Assembly: GCA_037442205.1 (NCBI GenBank)
Contig: JBBIQS010000012.1
Span: 45,292 to 109,291, forward strand
Reading direction: 5' to 3'
DNA: 64,000 bases
Source: JBBIQS01 sp037442205
GTDB lineage: Bacteria; Myxococcota; Myxococcia; Myxococcales; UBA5297
Shown here: piece by piece, positions 52,810-61,575 of the stretch
Position numbering within the stretch: position 1 is the first letter of the stretch
Layout: the number at the start of each line of letters is the position of its first letter
The notes under the pieces: generated by a model
The model's database searches: none
What the model saw: the letters and a program-made list of their open reading frames with translations, nothing else
Told to the model about the DNA's origin: nothing
Made by a program: the position numbers and the translations under genes

Positions 52810-52823
52810 GCAAGCGTCGTGCC
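52810..52823 (-). promoter_or_regulatory. Sigma54-like promoter of the heparinase/dehydrogenase operon
   Basis: Minus strand AGGCACGACGCTTGCT matches TGGCACG-N4-TTGCW at all but the first position. Predicted start near 52798, about 21 bases before the GTG used for the heparinase-like gene. Upstream sequence up to the divergent gene at 53062 holds nothing else recognised. Confidence 0.65.
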
Positions 52824-53061
52824 TCGGGCCGGTGCCGCCACAGCGGCCCCGCTGCGCGAGGGAACTGCCGCCCGCTCGCCCACTGATCGAGCGAGCGTGG
52901 AGCGGGAGCTTTCTTCTCGCCCGGAGCACTGGCTTCGCCGAGTGAGCAATGCGCTTCCCTCGCCGCGACGCCCCCGCCTTTTGCGCGCTTTGCTGCCGCA
53001 CGGCGGTGGCTAGCTTTCCCAGGTCTGCGGGGAGCTGCCGAGCCCTCGCAGCGGGTGGGGG

Positions 53062-53631
53062 ATGAAGGGCGTCGGTCTTTTCGTCGAGGAGAACCTCCAG
53101 GAGATCGTCTCCCGGTTCCACGCTTCGGTGGAGCGGGAGCTCGGGTTCGAGGAGCCGGCGCTCAAACTCGCCGCGCCGATCCTCCTGAGCGATCTGGCGC
53201 GCCACTTCCGCCAGGGGTCGACGCAGCCCGAGCCTTGGCGGCGCGCGATGGTGCTGGTCTTCTCGCAGCCGCCAGGCGGCATCCGCGGCCTGGTCCGCGA
53301 GGTGGGGCTGCTGCGCCGCTGTCTCTGGGAGACGCTGGCCCTGCGCCACTGCCCGGTGCCGGGGGACGAGCGCCGGGCGATCGATCAGCAACTGGACGAG
53401 GCTCTGGCCTTCGCCGCCGAGCGCTGGGCCAGCCTGGTGCGGCTGCTCTCTCCGGACGTGGCGCGGGTCAACCTCGGGCTCAGCGCTCCCAGCGCGCCCC
53501 CGCCCATTCCCTCCGCGCCGCAGCGCCGCCCTCCGCCTCCGCTGCCGCAGCGGCGCAATACCCTGCGCGAGGAGGGCGAGCAGGCCTCCCCGGCGACGCA
53601 GAGAAATCCGCGCGGAGAGCTGCCGGACTGA
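53062..53631 (+). CDS. RsbRD N-terminal-like helical sensor protein
   Basis: A 189-residue protein: a helical domain at about 1-140 (FVEENLQEIVSRFHASVERELG, GGIRGLVREVGLLRRCLWETL) followed by a Pro-rich low-complexity tail (SAPSAPPPIPSAPQRR). The helical part resembles the RsbRD_N domain found ahead of kinases and STAS proteins in stress and sensory systems. Here it stands alone. Partner unknown. It converges on the DedA gene with 3 bases between the stops. Confidence 0.6.
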   Translation: MKGVGLFVEENLQEIVSRFHASVERELGFEEPALKLAAPILLSDLARHFRQGSTQPEPWRRAMVLVFSQPPGGIRGLVREVGLLRRCLWETLALRHCPVPGDERRAIDQQLDEALAFAAERWASLVRLLSPDVARVNLGLSAPSAPPPIPSAPQRRPPPPLPQRRNTLREEGEQASPATQRNPRGELPD

Positions 53632-53634
53632 TTC

Positions 53635-54309
53635 TCAGCCCTGGCGCCGAACCGGCGGCGGGCGGAGCAGCTCGCGCTCGAGCTCGTGGATGGCCAGGTC
53701 CGGCTCGCCGCGCCTCTCGCGCGCCCGCCGCCGGGCGAGGACCACCGCGGCGACCACCACCGCAATGGCGAGCAGGATCAGCGCAGTGGCGTGGTGGACC
53801 CGCTTGAGCACGCCCAAGACCCGGGGCAGCTGGCTGCCGAAGTGGAATCCGATCCACACCGACAGCGGGACGGTCACCATCGCCGATAGGGAGTCGGCCA
53901 GGGCGAACTTCCAGAAGCGCAGCCCGGTCATCCCGGCCACCAGGAAGGTCGGCGCCCGCACCCCGGCCAGGTGGCGGGCGGCGATCACGGTGAGCACCCC
54001 GTGGCGCCGGAAGTGGCGCTCCAGGAAAGCGACCAACCGCGGGGTGAAGAGCCGTTTGAAGAACGGGTGCTCGAACACCCGGATGCCCAGCCGCGAGCCG
54101 ACCAGGTAGATGAGCGAATCGCCCAACACCACGCCGAGGTAGCAGCTCGCCAGCGCCTTCCAGAAGGTGAGCGTGCCGTGCGAGGCCAGCAGCCCCGAGC
54201 TGAGCAGCACCAGCTCCTCGGGGAACGGCATCCCCAGGCCGGCGACCACCAGCATCACCAGGATCGCCAGGTAGGAGAAGTGCTCGATCAGGTCGGCTAC
54301 CGAGACCAC
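53635..54309 (-). CDS. DedA-family membrane protein
   Basis: A 224-residue integral membrane protein of the DedA/VTT superfamily, thought to translocate lipids such as undecaprenyl phosphate. Signatures: GLGMPFPEELVLLSSGLLASHGTLTFW, LGVVLGDSLIYLVGSRLG, FLERHFRRHGVLTVIAARHLAGVRAPTFLVAGM and a final basic segment. Start is GTG (VVSVADLIEHF) with AAGGAGG 5 bases upstream. It is divergent from the kinase gene. Confidence 0.9.
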   Translation of the reverse strand: MVSVADLIEHFSYLAILVMLVVAGLGMPFPEELVLLSSGLLASHGTLTFWKALASCYLGVVLGDSLIYLVGSRLGIRVFEHPFFKRLFTPRLVAFLERHFRRHGVLTVIAARHLAGVRAPTFLVAGMTGLRFWKFALADSLSAMVTVPLSVWIGFHFGSQLPRVLGVLKRVHHATALILLAIAVVVAAVVLARRRARERRGEPDLAIHELERELLRPPPVRRQG

Positions 54310-54468
54310 CGACGCCTCCTTCGTGCCGCCAAAGCTGCGCCCGCTCCCGGCCGGGGCCCACCCTCCAAAGCGGCTTCCACACCAGGCGAGCCGCCAGGCG
54401 CCTACAGCCCCGTCTGTGCTTGAGATGATCCGCGCCCAGCTAGGATGCGCGCTCCCGAGGGGCTGCGC

Positions 54469-56073
54469 ATGAGCGTTCGGCTGGGAAAGTACCGAATTCA
54501 CTCCCGTCTCGCCCGCGGCGGGATGGCGGAGATCTTCCTGGCCACCGCCCACGGACCGGAGGGCTTCTCCAAGGCGGTGGTCCTCAAGCGGCTGCTGCCC
54601 CACCTGGCGGAGCGCCCCGAGATCGTCTCGATGTTCCTGGACGAGGCGCGTCTGGCGGCCGGGCTCAACCACCCGCACGTGGTCCAGATCTACGACCTGG
54701 GCGAGGAAGGCGGCGACCACTACCTGGCCATGGAGTACCTGGCCGGGCGCGACCTGTCGGCGGTGCTGGTGCGCTCGGTGGAGAAGCGCCTGCCGCTGGC
54801 CCCCGAGCTGGTGGCGCAGATCGCCGCCGGGGTGGCCGAGGGGCTCCACTTCGCCCACGAGCACCGGGCCCCCGACGGCACTCCGCGGGAGATCATCCAC
54901 GGCGACATCAGCCCCTCGAACGTGGTGCTGACCTTCGTCGGACAGGTGAAGATCGTCGACTTCGGAATCGCCCGCGCGGCAGGGGCGGTCCAGGCGGCCT
55001 TCCCCGGCGCCATCCCCGGCAAGCTCGCCTACATGCCCCCGGAGAAGGTCTCCCGCGGCGTCTTCGATCGGCGCGGCGACGTCTTCGCGCTGGGCGTGGT
55101 GATGCACGAGCTGCTCGCCGGCGCCCGCCTCTTCCGGCGCGACAGCGAGCAGGCCACGGCCCAGGCGGTCCTGGCCGGCGAGGTCCGCTCGCCCAGCGCG
55201 CTGCGCCCGGACGTCCCCGAGAGCCTGTCGAGCATCGTGCTCAAGGCGCTGGCCCCCGATCCCACCCAGCGCTTCCAGACCGCGCTCGAGCTGCGCCGCG
55301 CCCTGGAAGGCTGGTTCGCCGAGCGCAGCTACGTTCCCTCGGGTGCGCGGATCAGCGAGGCCCTGAAGAGCCTGTTCGGCGAGGAGAGCGCCCGGCGCGC
55401 CCTCGCCGGTCCCCTTCCGGAGCCGACCGCGACCGCCACCGCGGCCGAGCCGCCGCCGGCGCCGGTCGGTTTGCCGCTGGCGGCAGTCCCGCTGGTGGCC
55501 GAGCAGCGTCAGCGCGGGCGGGGCCGGGTCATCGTGCGGGTGGTCGGCGAGGTGCCGGCGGCGCTGATGAAGGCCGGCCAGGAGCTGGTAGCGGTGCCGG
55601 TGCACGTGTTGCGCTCGGCGCTGCGCTGGAGGAGCCCGCGGGTCGTCGCCGCGGCGCTGCTCTTCGGACTGGCCGGCCTCGCCGGCGGCAGCTGGCTGCA
55701 GAAGCTCAGCGATCAGGCAGCGAGCTTGAGCCCGGAGCCGCCGCCGGTACTTCCCGAGGTCACCCCGCCCTCGCCCGAGCCGGAGTGGCCGGCCTGCGAT
55801 TCGTCGGGAGACGCCGCCAGTCCTCCGAGTCCCGGCAAGGCTCCGACCTTCGCCTCGCCGCACCGGAAGGATGAGCCGCGCAGGCACGAGGGAAAGCTCG
55901 CGATGCGCCGCGAAGGCGTGGTCTACCTGCGCGGGGAGCGGCTGGGTCGGGCGCCACTGGTCCGCACGCTGCCGCCCGGCTCCTACGACGTCGCGCTGAT
56001 CGACGAGAATGGAATGCTCAAGGGCACTTGGATCGCGGTGGTCAGGCCCGGGCTCACCACGCGCCTGGAGTAG
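54469..56073 (+). CDS. Ser/Thr protein kinase with membrane anchor and PEGA-like C-terminus
   Basis: A 534-residue Pkn-type kinase. The kinase domain is about 7-280: LARGGMAEIFLAT (Gly loop), VVLKRLLPHL (ATP lysine), HGDISPSNVVL (catalytic loop), VDFGIARA and PGKLAYMPPEKVSRG. The arginine before the catalytic Asp is Gly (HGD for HRD). One transmembrane helix lies near residue 395 (VVAAALLFGLAGLAGGSWL). The C-terminal ~60 residues resemble a PEGA repeat (VYLRGERLGRAPLVRTLPPGSYDV). The ATG with GAGGGG 6 bases upstream is chosen over another ATG 24 bases earlier. Confidence 0.92.
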   Translation: MSVRLGKYRIHSRLARGGMAEIFLATAHGPEGFSKAVVLKRLLPHLAERPEIVSMFLDEARLAAGLNHPHVVQIYDLGEEGGDHYLAMEYLAGRDLSAVLVRSVEKRLPLAPELVAQIAAGVAEGLHFAHEHRAPDGTPREIIHGDISPSNVVLTFVGQVKIVDFGIARAAGAVQAAFPGAIPGKLAYMPPEKVSRGVFDRRGDVFALGVVMHELLAGARLFRRDSEQATAQAVLAGEVRSPSALRPDVPESLSSIVLKALAPDPTQRFQTALELRRALEGWFAERSYVPSGARISEALKSLFGEESARRALAGPLPEPTATATAAEPPPAPVGLPLAAVPLVAEQRQRGRGRVIVRVVGEVPAALMKAGQELVAVPVHVLRSALRWRSPRVVAAALLFGLAGLAGGSWLQKLSDQAASLSPEPPPVLPEVTPPSPEPEWPACDSSGDAASPPSPGKAPTFASPHRKDEPRRHEGKLAMRREGVVYLRGERLGRAPLVRTLPPGSYDVALIDENGMLKGTWIAVVRPGLTTRLE

Positions 56074-56134
56074 CCCGACCGAGAGCTTGAGCGCTCAGCA
56101 GTGAGGCAGGTCCCAGTGCGCCAGTGCTAAGCGC

Positions 56135-56716
56135 TCAGACCTCGTCCGGCTCGACCCAGCGCGGGGCCGGCGCCGGCTGGAAGGAGCGCATCTTCCGCAG
56201 CAGCGCCTCGGGGTCGCGGTCGATGAGGATCATCTCGCGATGCTCGCGCTTGATGAAACCGTCGGCGGCGGCGCGATCCAGGAAGCCGCTGAACGAGTCG
56301 AAGTAGCCCTCGACGTTGAGCAGCGCGCAGGGCTTGGCGTGGATTCCCAGCTGGGCCCAGGTCACCGCCTCGCAGAACTCGTCGAGGGTCCCCATCCCGC
56401 CGGGCATGGCGATGAAGCCCTCGGAGAGGCTGGCCATCAGCGCCTTGCGCTCGTGCATCGTGCCGACCACGTACTTCTTGGTCAGCCGCTCGTGGCCCAG
56501 CTCGCGGGCCTCCAGGGCGTGCGGGATGACTCCGATCGCCTGGCCTCCGGCGCCCAGGACCGCGTCGGCCACCTCGCCCATCAGCCCGACGCTGCCGCCG
56601 CCGAAGACCAGCTGGATCTTCTCGCGCGCCAGCAAAGCTCCCAGCCGCCTGGCCTGCTCGCGGTAGGCCGGCCGCGTACCGGTGTTGGAACCGCAGAAGA
56701 CGCAGACGCTTTTCAT
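56135..56716 (-). CDS. LOG-family nucleotide 5-monophosphate phosphoribohydrolase
   Basis: A 193-residue Rossmann-like protein: VCVFCGSNTGTRPAYREQA, LVFGGGSVGLMGEVADAVL, RKALMASLSEGFIAMPGGMGTLDEFCEAVTWAQLG. The PGGxGTxxE motif and the preceding Arg-Lys define LOG enzymes, which release free cytokinin-like bases from nucleoside monophosphates. Related proteins are general nucleosidases. GAGGAG precedes the ATG. It is divergent from the dihydropyrimidinase gene. Confidence 0.9.
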   Translation of the reverse strand: MKSVCVFCGSNTGTRPAYREQARRLGALLAREKIQLVFGGGSVGLMGEVADAVLGAGGQAIGVIPHALEARELGHERLTKKYVVGTMHERKALMASLSEGFIAMPGGMGTLDEFCEAVTWAQLGIHAKPCALLNVEGYFDSFSGFLDRAAADGFIKREHREMILIDRDPEALLRKMRSFQPAPAPRWVEPDEV

Positions 56717-56863
56717 CGGGCTCCTCGAGAAGAGGGCGAGGAGGCTAGCCGCCTGAATCGCAGCCCGCAAGCCGGGCCGCGCGAATCCGGTCGACGGCTC
56801 AATCGGTTGCTGGGGCAGCGCCACTTCGCTAAGGTCCGGGCACTTTTGAGAGGCAGACACCTC

Positions 56864-58252
56864 ATGCGCCTGCTCATCCAGAACGGCACCCTGGCCACCG
56901 CCTCCGACCTCTTCCGCGCCGACCTGCTGGTCGAGGGCGAGACCATCTCCATGATCGGCGCCGGCCTGGCCGCCAAGGTGGGCCCGGTGGACAAGGTGAT
57001 CGACGCCGGCGGCAAGTACCTGCTGCCGGGCGGAGTCGATCCCCACGTCCACCTCGAGCTGGACATGGGCTCGACGGTCTCCTCCGACGACTTCGAGACC
57101 GGCACCCGGGCCGCGGCCTTCGGGGGCACCACCACCGTCATCGACTTCGCCGCCCAGCCCAAGGGCGGCACGCTGCAGGCCGGCCTCGAGCAGCGGCTGC
57201 GCGAGGCCGAGGGCAAGTGCGCCATCGACTACGCCTTCCACATGGTGGTGCGCTCGGTGACCGACGCCGTCCTGGCCGAGATGGAGCGGCTGGTGCGCGC
57301 CGAAGGCGTCACCTCCTTCAAGCTCTTCACCGCCTACCCCGGCGTCTACCAGGTGGACGACGGGGCGCTGCTCAAGGCGCTGCAGGTCACCGCGCGCGGC
57401 GGCGGGCTGGTGATGGTCCACGCCGAGAACGGCCACGCGATCCAGGTCCTGGTCGAGCAGGCGCTGGCCCGCGGCGAGACCGCCCCCCGCTTCCACTCCC
57501 TCACCCGCCCCGCGGTGCTCGAGGGCGAGGCCACCGGGCGCTGCATCGCGCTGGCCGAGGTCGCCGGGGCGCCGCTCTACGTGGTCCACCTCTCCGCCAG
57601 CCAGGCGCTGGAGCGGGTGCGCGAGGCGCGCCATCGCGGGCTCAAGATCTTCGCCGAGACCTGCCCCCAGTACCTGCTGCTCGACCAGCGCGACATCGAG
57701 GCCCCCGGCTTCGAGGGCGCCAAGGTGGTCTTCAGCCCGCCGGTGCGGGCTCCGGGGACCGGCGAGGCCCTCTGGCGCGGGCTGGCGATCGGCGATCTGG
57801 CCGCGGTCGGCACCGATCACTGCCCGTTCCACCTGAGGCAGAAGGAGCTGGGCCGCGACAGCTTCACCAGGATCCCTAACGGCCTCCCGGGGATCGAGAC
57901 CCGACAGCTGCTGCTGTGGGACGAGGGCGTGCGCCGGGGCCGCTTCGACATCTGCCGCTTCGTCGAGCTGACCGCCGCCGCTCCAGCCCGGCTGTTCGGC
58001 CTCTACCCGCGCAAGGGAACGCTCGCCCCCGGCGCCGACGCCGACCTGGTGCTCTGGGATCCCGAGCGGCTGGTCTCGCTCGACGCCGCCGCTCTGCACA
58101 TGCGGGTCGACTACTCGCCCTACCAGGGCCGCACGGTCCGCGGCGGCCCGAGCCACGTCTTCAGCCGCGGCAAGCTGATCGTCGAGAATGGCAGCTGGCT
58201 GGGCAGGGCCGGCGACGGCCGCTACCTGCGCCGGGGAGTGCCACAGCTGTGA
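56864..58252 (+). CDS. hydA: Dihydropyrimidinase (D-hydantoinase)
   Basis: A 462-residue amidohydrolase that opens dihydropyrimidine or hydantoin rings. Zinc ligands in GGVDPHVHLEL, the carboxylated lysine in VTSFKLFTAYPGVYQ, HAENGHAIQ, VVHLSASQALE and AVGTDHCPFHLRQKEL are as expected. The end SPYQGRTVRGGPSHVFSRGKLIVENG is typical of hydantoinases. The gene overlaps the next by four bases (GTGA). Reductive pyrimidine breakdown would also need dihydropyrimidine dehydrogenase and beta-ureidopropionase, not seen here. Confidence 0.93.
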   Translation: MRLLIQNGTLATASDLFRADLLVEGETISMIGAGLAAKVGPVDKVIDAGGKYLLPGGVDPHVHLELDMGSTVSSDDFETGTRAAAFGGTTTVIDFAAQPKGGTLQAGLEQRLREAEGKCAIDYAFHMVVRSVTDAVLAEMERLVRAEGVTSFKLFTAYPGVYQVDDGALLKALQVTARGGGLVMVHAENGHAIQVLVEQALARGETAPRFHSLTRPAVLEGEATGRCIALAEVAGAPLYVVHLSASQALERVREARHRGLKIFAETCPQYLLLDQRDIEAPGFEGAKVVFSPPVRAPGTGEALWRGLAIGDLAAVGTDHCPFHLRQKELGRDSFTRIPNGLPGIETRQLLLWDEGVRRGRFDICRFVELTAAAPARLFGLYPRKGTLAPGADADLVLWDPERLVSLDAAALHMRVDYSPYQGRTVRGGPSHVFSRGKLIVENGSWLGRAGDGRYLRRGVPQL

Positions 58253-59136
58253 AGCACACGAGGAGAAGCGCCTTGAAGATTCGCCTTTCGCTCGCCCGCG
58301 TCGGACTGCTCCTGCTCATCGGCTGTGCCACCGCCAGGCCCGAGCCCGCCGGCTCCGCCGCCGCGCCCCAGCCGCTGGTGTTCGGGGCCAGCCCCATCGC
58401 CGATCGCCAGGCCCGGCTCAAGGAGATCGGCGGGGTTGCCCGCTACCTCGAGCAGAAGCTCAAGCGCCCGATCACCCTCGAGGTTCCGGACACCTATCCC
58501 GAGGCCGCCGAGGCGATGGCCCAGAAGAAGTGGGACCTGGCGCTGGTCGGCCCGATCCTCTACGCCCGGGCCCACGAGACCGGCTACGACGCGCTGGCGA
58601 TGCCGGTGCGCGCCGGGACCATGGTCTTCACCGGGGCGGTCGTCGCCCGCGCCGACTCCGGCTTGAAGAACCTGGCGGCGCTCAAGGGCAAGCGGGTGGC
58701 CTTCGTCGACCCCAACTCCTCCTCCGGCTTCCAGTACCCGTTCGCGCTGCTGCTGGCCAACGGCCTCAAGACCTCGGACTACCAGCGGACCTTCCTCGGC
58801 GGCAATCGCGCGGTGGTGCGGGCGGTGTTCGAAGGCAGGGCCGACGCCGCCGGCTGCTACGAGGACGCGCTGGAGCAGGCGCTCACCCCGGTGGAGCGGG
58901 CGCAGATGGTGGTGCTGGGCCGGACCGATCCGGTCCCGGGCGACGTCTTCGCCGCCCGCCGCGATGGCCCCGAGCTCGAGGCCCTGCGCCAGGCGCTGCT
59001 GGCCCTCTCCGCCGATCCCTCGGCCACCGAGATCCTCTCCCCGCTCCGGGCCACCGCCCTCTCCGCCCCCGACGAGTCGCTGTTCGACTCCGCCCGCCGC
59101 ATCGACCTGCTGGTCAGCGAAGAAGGCGGCCTCTAG
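58249..59136 (+). CDS. PhnD-like phosphate/phosphonate-type solute-binding lipoprotein
   Basis: A 295-residue protein of the periplasmic binding-protein family 12 (PhnD/PtxB). A lipoprotein signal with lipobox LLIGC is followed by LVFGASPIADRQARLKEIGGVARYLEQKL, KKWDLALVGPILYARA, KGKRVAFVDPNSSSGFQYP and GCYEDALEQ. Start is either the GTG overlapping the dihydropyrimidinase stop or a TTG at 58273 with GAGGAG 7 bases upstream. The latter gives a very classical signal. No ABC ATPase or permease genes adjoin it, so it may serve a remote transporter or a sensor. Confidence 0.85.
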   Translation: MKHTRRSALKIRLSLARVGLLLLIGCATARPEPAGSAAAPQPLVFGASPIADRQARLKEIGGVARYLEQKLKRPITLEVPDTYPEAAEAMAQKKWDLALVGPILYARAHETGYDALAMPVRAGTMVFTGAVVARADSGLKNLAALKGKRVAFVDPNSSSGFQYPFALLLANGLKTSDYQRTFLGGNRAVVRAVFEGRADAAGCYEDALEQALTPVERAQMVVLGRTDPVPGDVFAARRDGPELEALRQALLALSADPSATEILSPLRATALSAPDESLFDSARRIDLLVSEEGGL

Positions 59137-59208
59137 CCCGACTTGCCCCGAGCCCCAGGGCTCTGGGAGGATCGCCGCGTTTTCCATTTACCGCCCGAGG
59201 TCAGGAAC

Positions 59209-59961
59209 ATGCGCCTTTCCACCGCTGCGCTCGCCCTCGCCGTCTCCCTCGCCGGCTGCGCCTCCAACAAGCCCAAGCCGACCCTGGCCGGCTCGACCCC
59301 GGTCCTGCAGCTGCTGCGCGACTGGCGCGGGGTGTGGAAGGGCAGCGTCAAGGACAGCCCGATGGGCTCCATGACCTACACCCTGCACATCGAAAAGGCC
59401 GGCGCGGCGGTGCGGGTGAAGATGGCCCCGCAGCGCGAGAGCGGGCTGGAGTCGATGAAGCAGGTCTACGAGCTGATCAACTTCGAGCGCGGCACACCGC
59501 ACATCCGCTACGCCCTGAGCCAGCGCGCCACCGCGCAGAAGGGCGAGCTGGTCTACCGCGACGACCTCTCCGACGAGGAGCGCGCCGTCTTCTGCCCCGA
59601 GGAAGAGGGCTGCGACAAGCTCAAGCTCACCCTGGTCAAGCTCAGCGAAACGCGGGTGGCCATCAAGAGCCAGGTCCACGAGTCGGCCCACAGCGAGGTC
59701 GAGGTCAGCTTCGCCAGCGCCGACGTCCCCAAGCCCGGCGCGGAGGTCCTCGAGGACGACGCCGACTCGGCATCCGCGGTGGGGTCCTCGGCCCGGGCGA
59801 AGGAGTCCGAGTCCGCCGAGCCCAAGGCCGACAAGGACCTCTACCTCGAGGAGCACCTCGACAAGGATCTCTCGCTGGGCAAGGGCATCCCGGCCGACGA
59901 GGCCCCTGCCCCCGCCGCGACGCCCGCCAAAGGCAAAGGCAAGAAGGGCCAGGGCAACTAG
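59209..59961 (+). CDS. Small lipoprotein of unknown function
   Basis: A 250-residue protein. The signal MRLSTAALALAVSLAGCAS has a clear lipobox (LAGC). A beta-rich middle (WRGVWKGSVKDSPMGSMTYTLHIEKAGAAVRVKM) and an acidic, low-complexity C-terminal third ending KGKGKKGQGN follow. No family recognised. Possibly co-transcribed with the binding protein 72 bases upstream. Its stop overlaps the convergent response-regulator gene by four bases. Confidence 0.75.
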   Translation: MRLSTAALALAVSLAGCASNKPKPTLAGSTPVLQLLRDWRGVWKGSVKDSPMGSMTYTLHIEKAGAAVRVKMAPQRESGLESMKQVYELINFERGTPHIRYALSQRATAQKGELVYRDDLSDEERAVFCPEEEGCDKLKLTLVKLSETRVAIKSQVHESAHSEVEVSFASADVPKPGAEVLEDDADSASAVGSSARAKESESAEPKADKDLYLEEHLDKDLSLGKGIPADEAPAPAATPAKGKGKKGQGN

Positions 59962-60359
59962 CGGGATTGGGGCCGCGCCTCGAGAGCCCGATCGATCATC
60001 GCCACCGCGTCCTGAGGGGCGAAGGGCTTCTTGAGGAAGTTGTCGGCGCCCAGCCGCCGGTAGGTCTCGATCTCGCGGTCGTTGACCCGGGCGCTCATCA
60101 GCACCAGGTAGACGCCCTTCCAGCTGGGATGGGCCTTGATCAGCCGGCAGACGTCGGCGCCGTTGATCTTGGGCATGTAGACGTCGAGCAGCAGGGCGTC
60201 GGGCGCCAGCGCGGTCAGCTTGCGGAAGACCTCCTCGCCGTCGACCGCGTGGCCTACCTCGTAGCCGGCCTGGGAGAACGCCGCCTCCAGGGATCCCAGC
60301 AGCACGGTGGAGTCGTCCACCAGCAGCACCGTCCGCTTCTTCTTGGCCGTGGCGCCCAT
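59958..60359 (-). CDS. Single-domain response regulator
   Basis: A 133-residue CheY-like receiver: VLLVDDSTVLLGSL (acidic pair), phospho-acceptor in ALLLDVYMPKINGADVC, LVLMSARVND and the lysine in NFLKKPFAPQ. No output domain. A possible promoter (TTGACG at 60400-60395, GAGAAT at 60376-60371, 18-base spacer) precedes it. It is otherwise 37 bases after the protease gene on the same strand. The cognate kinase is not evident. Confidence 0.92.
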   Translation of the reverse strand: MGATAKKKRTVLLVDDSTVLLGSLEAAFSQAGYEVGHAVDGEEVFRKLTALAPDALLLDVYMPKINGADVCRLIKAHPSWKGVYLVLMSARVNDREIETYRRLGADNFLKKPFAPQDAVAMIDRALEARPQSR

Positions 60360-60396
60360 CGAGCGGAGAAATTCTCGGCAGGTGAAGTCGCCAGCG

Positions 60397-61575
60397 TCAA
60401 GGGCGCCGGAGGGACGCCCGCCTCAGTCCGAGCAGGAGAGCGCCCGCCAACGCGATGAGCGGGCCGGCGCCGGCGCTGGCGCAGGTGCAGCCCCCGCCGC
60501 TGCCGGTGAGGTTGTTGCTGGCGTCGCCGCAGGTGGTCGGCGCCGCGCCGGCCGGGTAGATGGTGCAGTCGCCGTCGATGTCGTCCTGGGCGAGGGAGCG
60601 CTTCTTGGTCTCGCCGATGTCTGCCCGGGAGTACATCGTGGCGTTGGCGTCGTTGACGTGGTCGAGGCCGATGAAGTGGCCGATCTCGTGGGTCAGGGTG
60701 TTCTCCACGTCGGTGGCCACGCACGGCTCGACGCATCTGCCGGCCGAGCAGGTCCCTCCGCCGATGCAGGTCCTGCCGCACTCGCCGCAGTTGCTGGCGT
60801 CGCTGGCGAAGTTGGCGCAGTAGGTGGCCGACTGCTCGCTGGGGCACTTCGCCAGCCCGGGGTCGCAGCTGGCGACGCACTTCCCGGACGAGCAGAGCAC
60901 CGGGCTGGAGCAAACCGTGCCGCAGGCTCCGCAGTTGGACGGATCCACCGCCAGCTCGGCGCAGTAGAAGGGCTTGCCGACCGGACAGGCCTGCCATCCG
61001 CTGGGGCAGTGCGCGGGATCGGGAGCGGCGGTGGAGCAGGCGCTGCCGTCCTGGGCGGTGAAGATGAAGTTGGAGCCGTTGAGCTCGATGTCCGCGTCCA
61101 GGATCTCGCCGGTCTTGTTGGAGTAGGTGGTGGTGGTCAGCGCGATGGTGCCGTCCTGCTGCTCCCAGCAGTTGTAGGTGTTGGCGCAGGTGCCGAGCGC
61201 GAAGCAGGGATCGCCGGCGGGGGCGGCGTCGGTGCACTTCTTGTCGCGCCAGACGATCAGGTTGAGGTTGTCGGTGGCGTTGACCTTGGGATTGAAGCCG
61301 ACGTCGGTGCGGTCGGTGTCGCCCATGTCCCGGAACTGCAGGTGGGTGCAGCTGGGAAGGGTCCAGGTCTCGAAGCTGCGGCGCGCCGCCGCCAGCGACC
61401 CGGCGGCGGTGGCGTCTTTGCTGCCGGCCTGGTTGAGCGAGAACGGCACCGGCACTTGCGGCCAGTAGAGGCAGGGACCGCTGGGGTTGTTCTGCGGGCG
61501 GCTGCGGTTGAACGCCGAGGCCGAGAGCGGCAGCGCCGCCACCGCCAGGCCGGCCGCCAGGGCCAGCGTCCTCAT
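60397..61575 (-). CDS. Matrixin-like secreted metalloprotease with Cys-rich insertion and MYXO-CTERM tail
   Basis: A 392-residue protein with a Sec signal (residues 1-21, ending SASA). A matrixin-like N-terminal fold (AARRSFETWTLPSCTHLQFRD) is followed by two ~45-residue cysteine modules at about 189-286 (DPSNCGACGTVC and DASNCGECGRTC). The zinc site HEIGHFIGLDH is at 296-306 and a Met-turn ATMYS at 313. The C-terminus (GGGCTCASAGAGPLIALAGALLLGLRRASLRR) is a MYXO-CTERM-like sorting tail: Gly-Cys motif, helix, Arg cluster. The protein is expected to be processed and surface-exposed. It overlaps the upstream gene by four bases. Confidence 0.9.
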   Translation of the reverse strand: MRTLALAAGLAVAALPLSASAFNRSRPQNNPSGPCLYWPQVPVPFSLNQAGSKDATAAGSLAAARRSFETWTLPSCTHLQFRDMGDTDRTDVGFNPKVNATDNLNLIVWRDKKCTDAAPAGDPCFALGTCANTYNCWEQQDGTIALTTTTYSNKTGEILDADIELNGSNFIFTAQDGSACSTAAPDPAHCPSGWQACPVGKPFYCAELAVDPSNCGACGTVCSSPVLCSSGKCVASCDPGLAKCPSEQSATYCANFASDASNCGECGRTCIGGGTCSAGRCVEPCVATDVENTLTHEIGHFIGLDHVNDANATMYSRADIGETKKRSLAQDDIDGDCTIYPAGAAPTTCGDASNNLTGSGGGCTCASAGAGPLIALAGALLLGLRRASLRRP

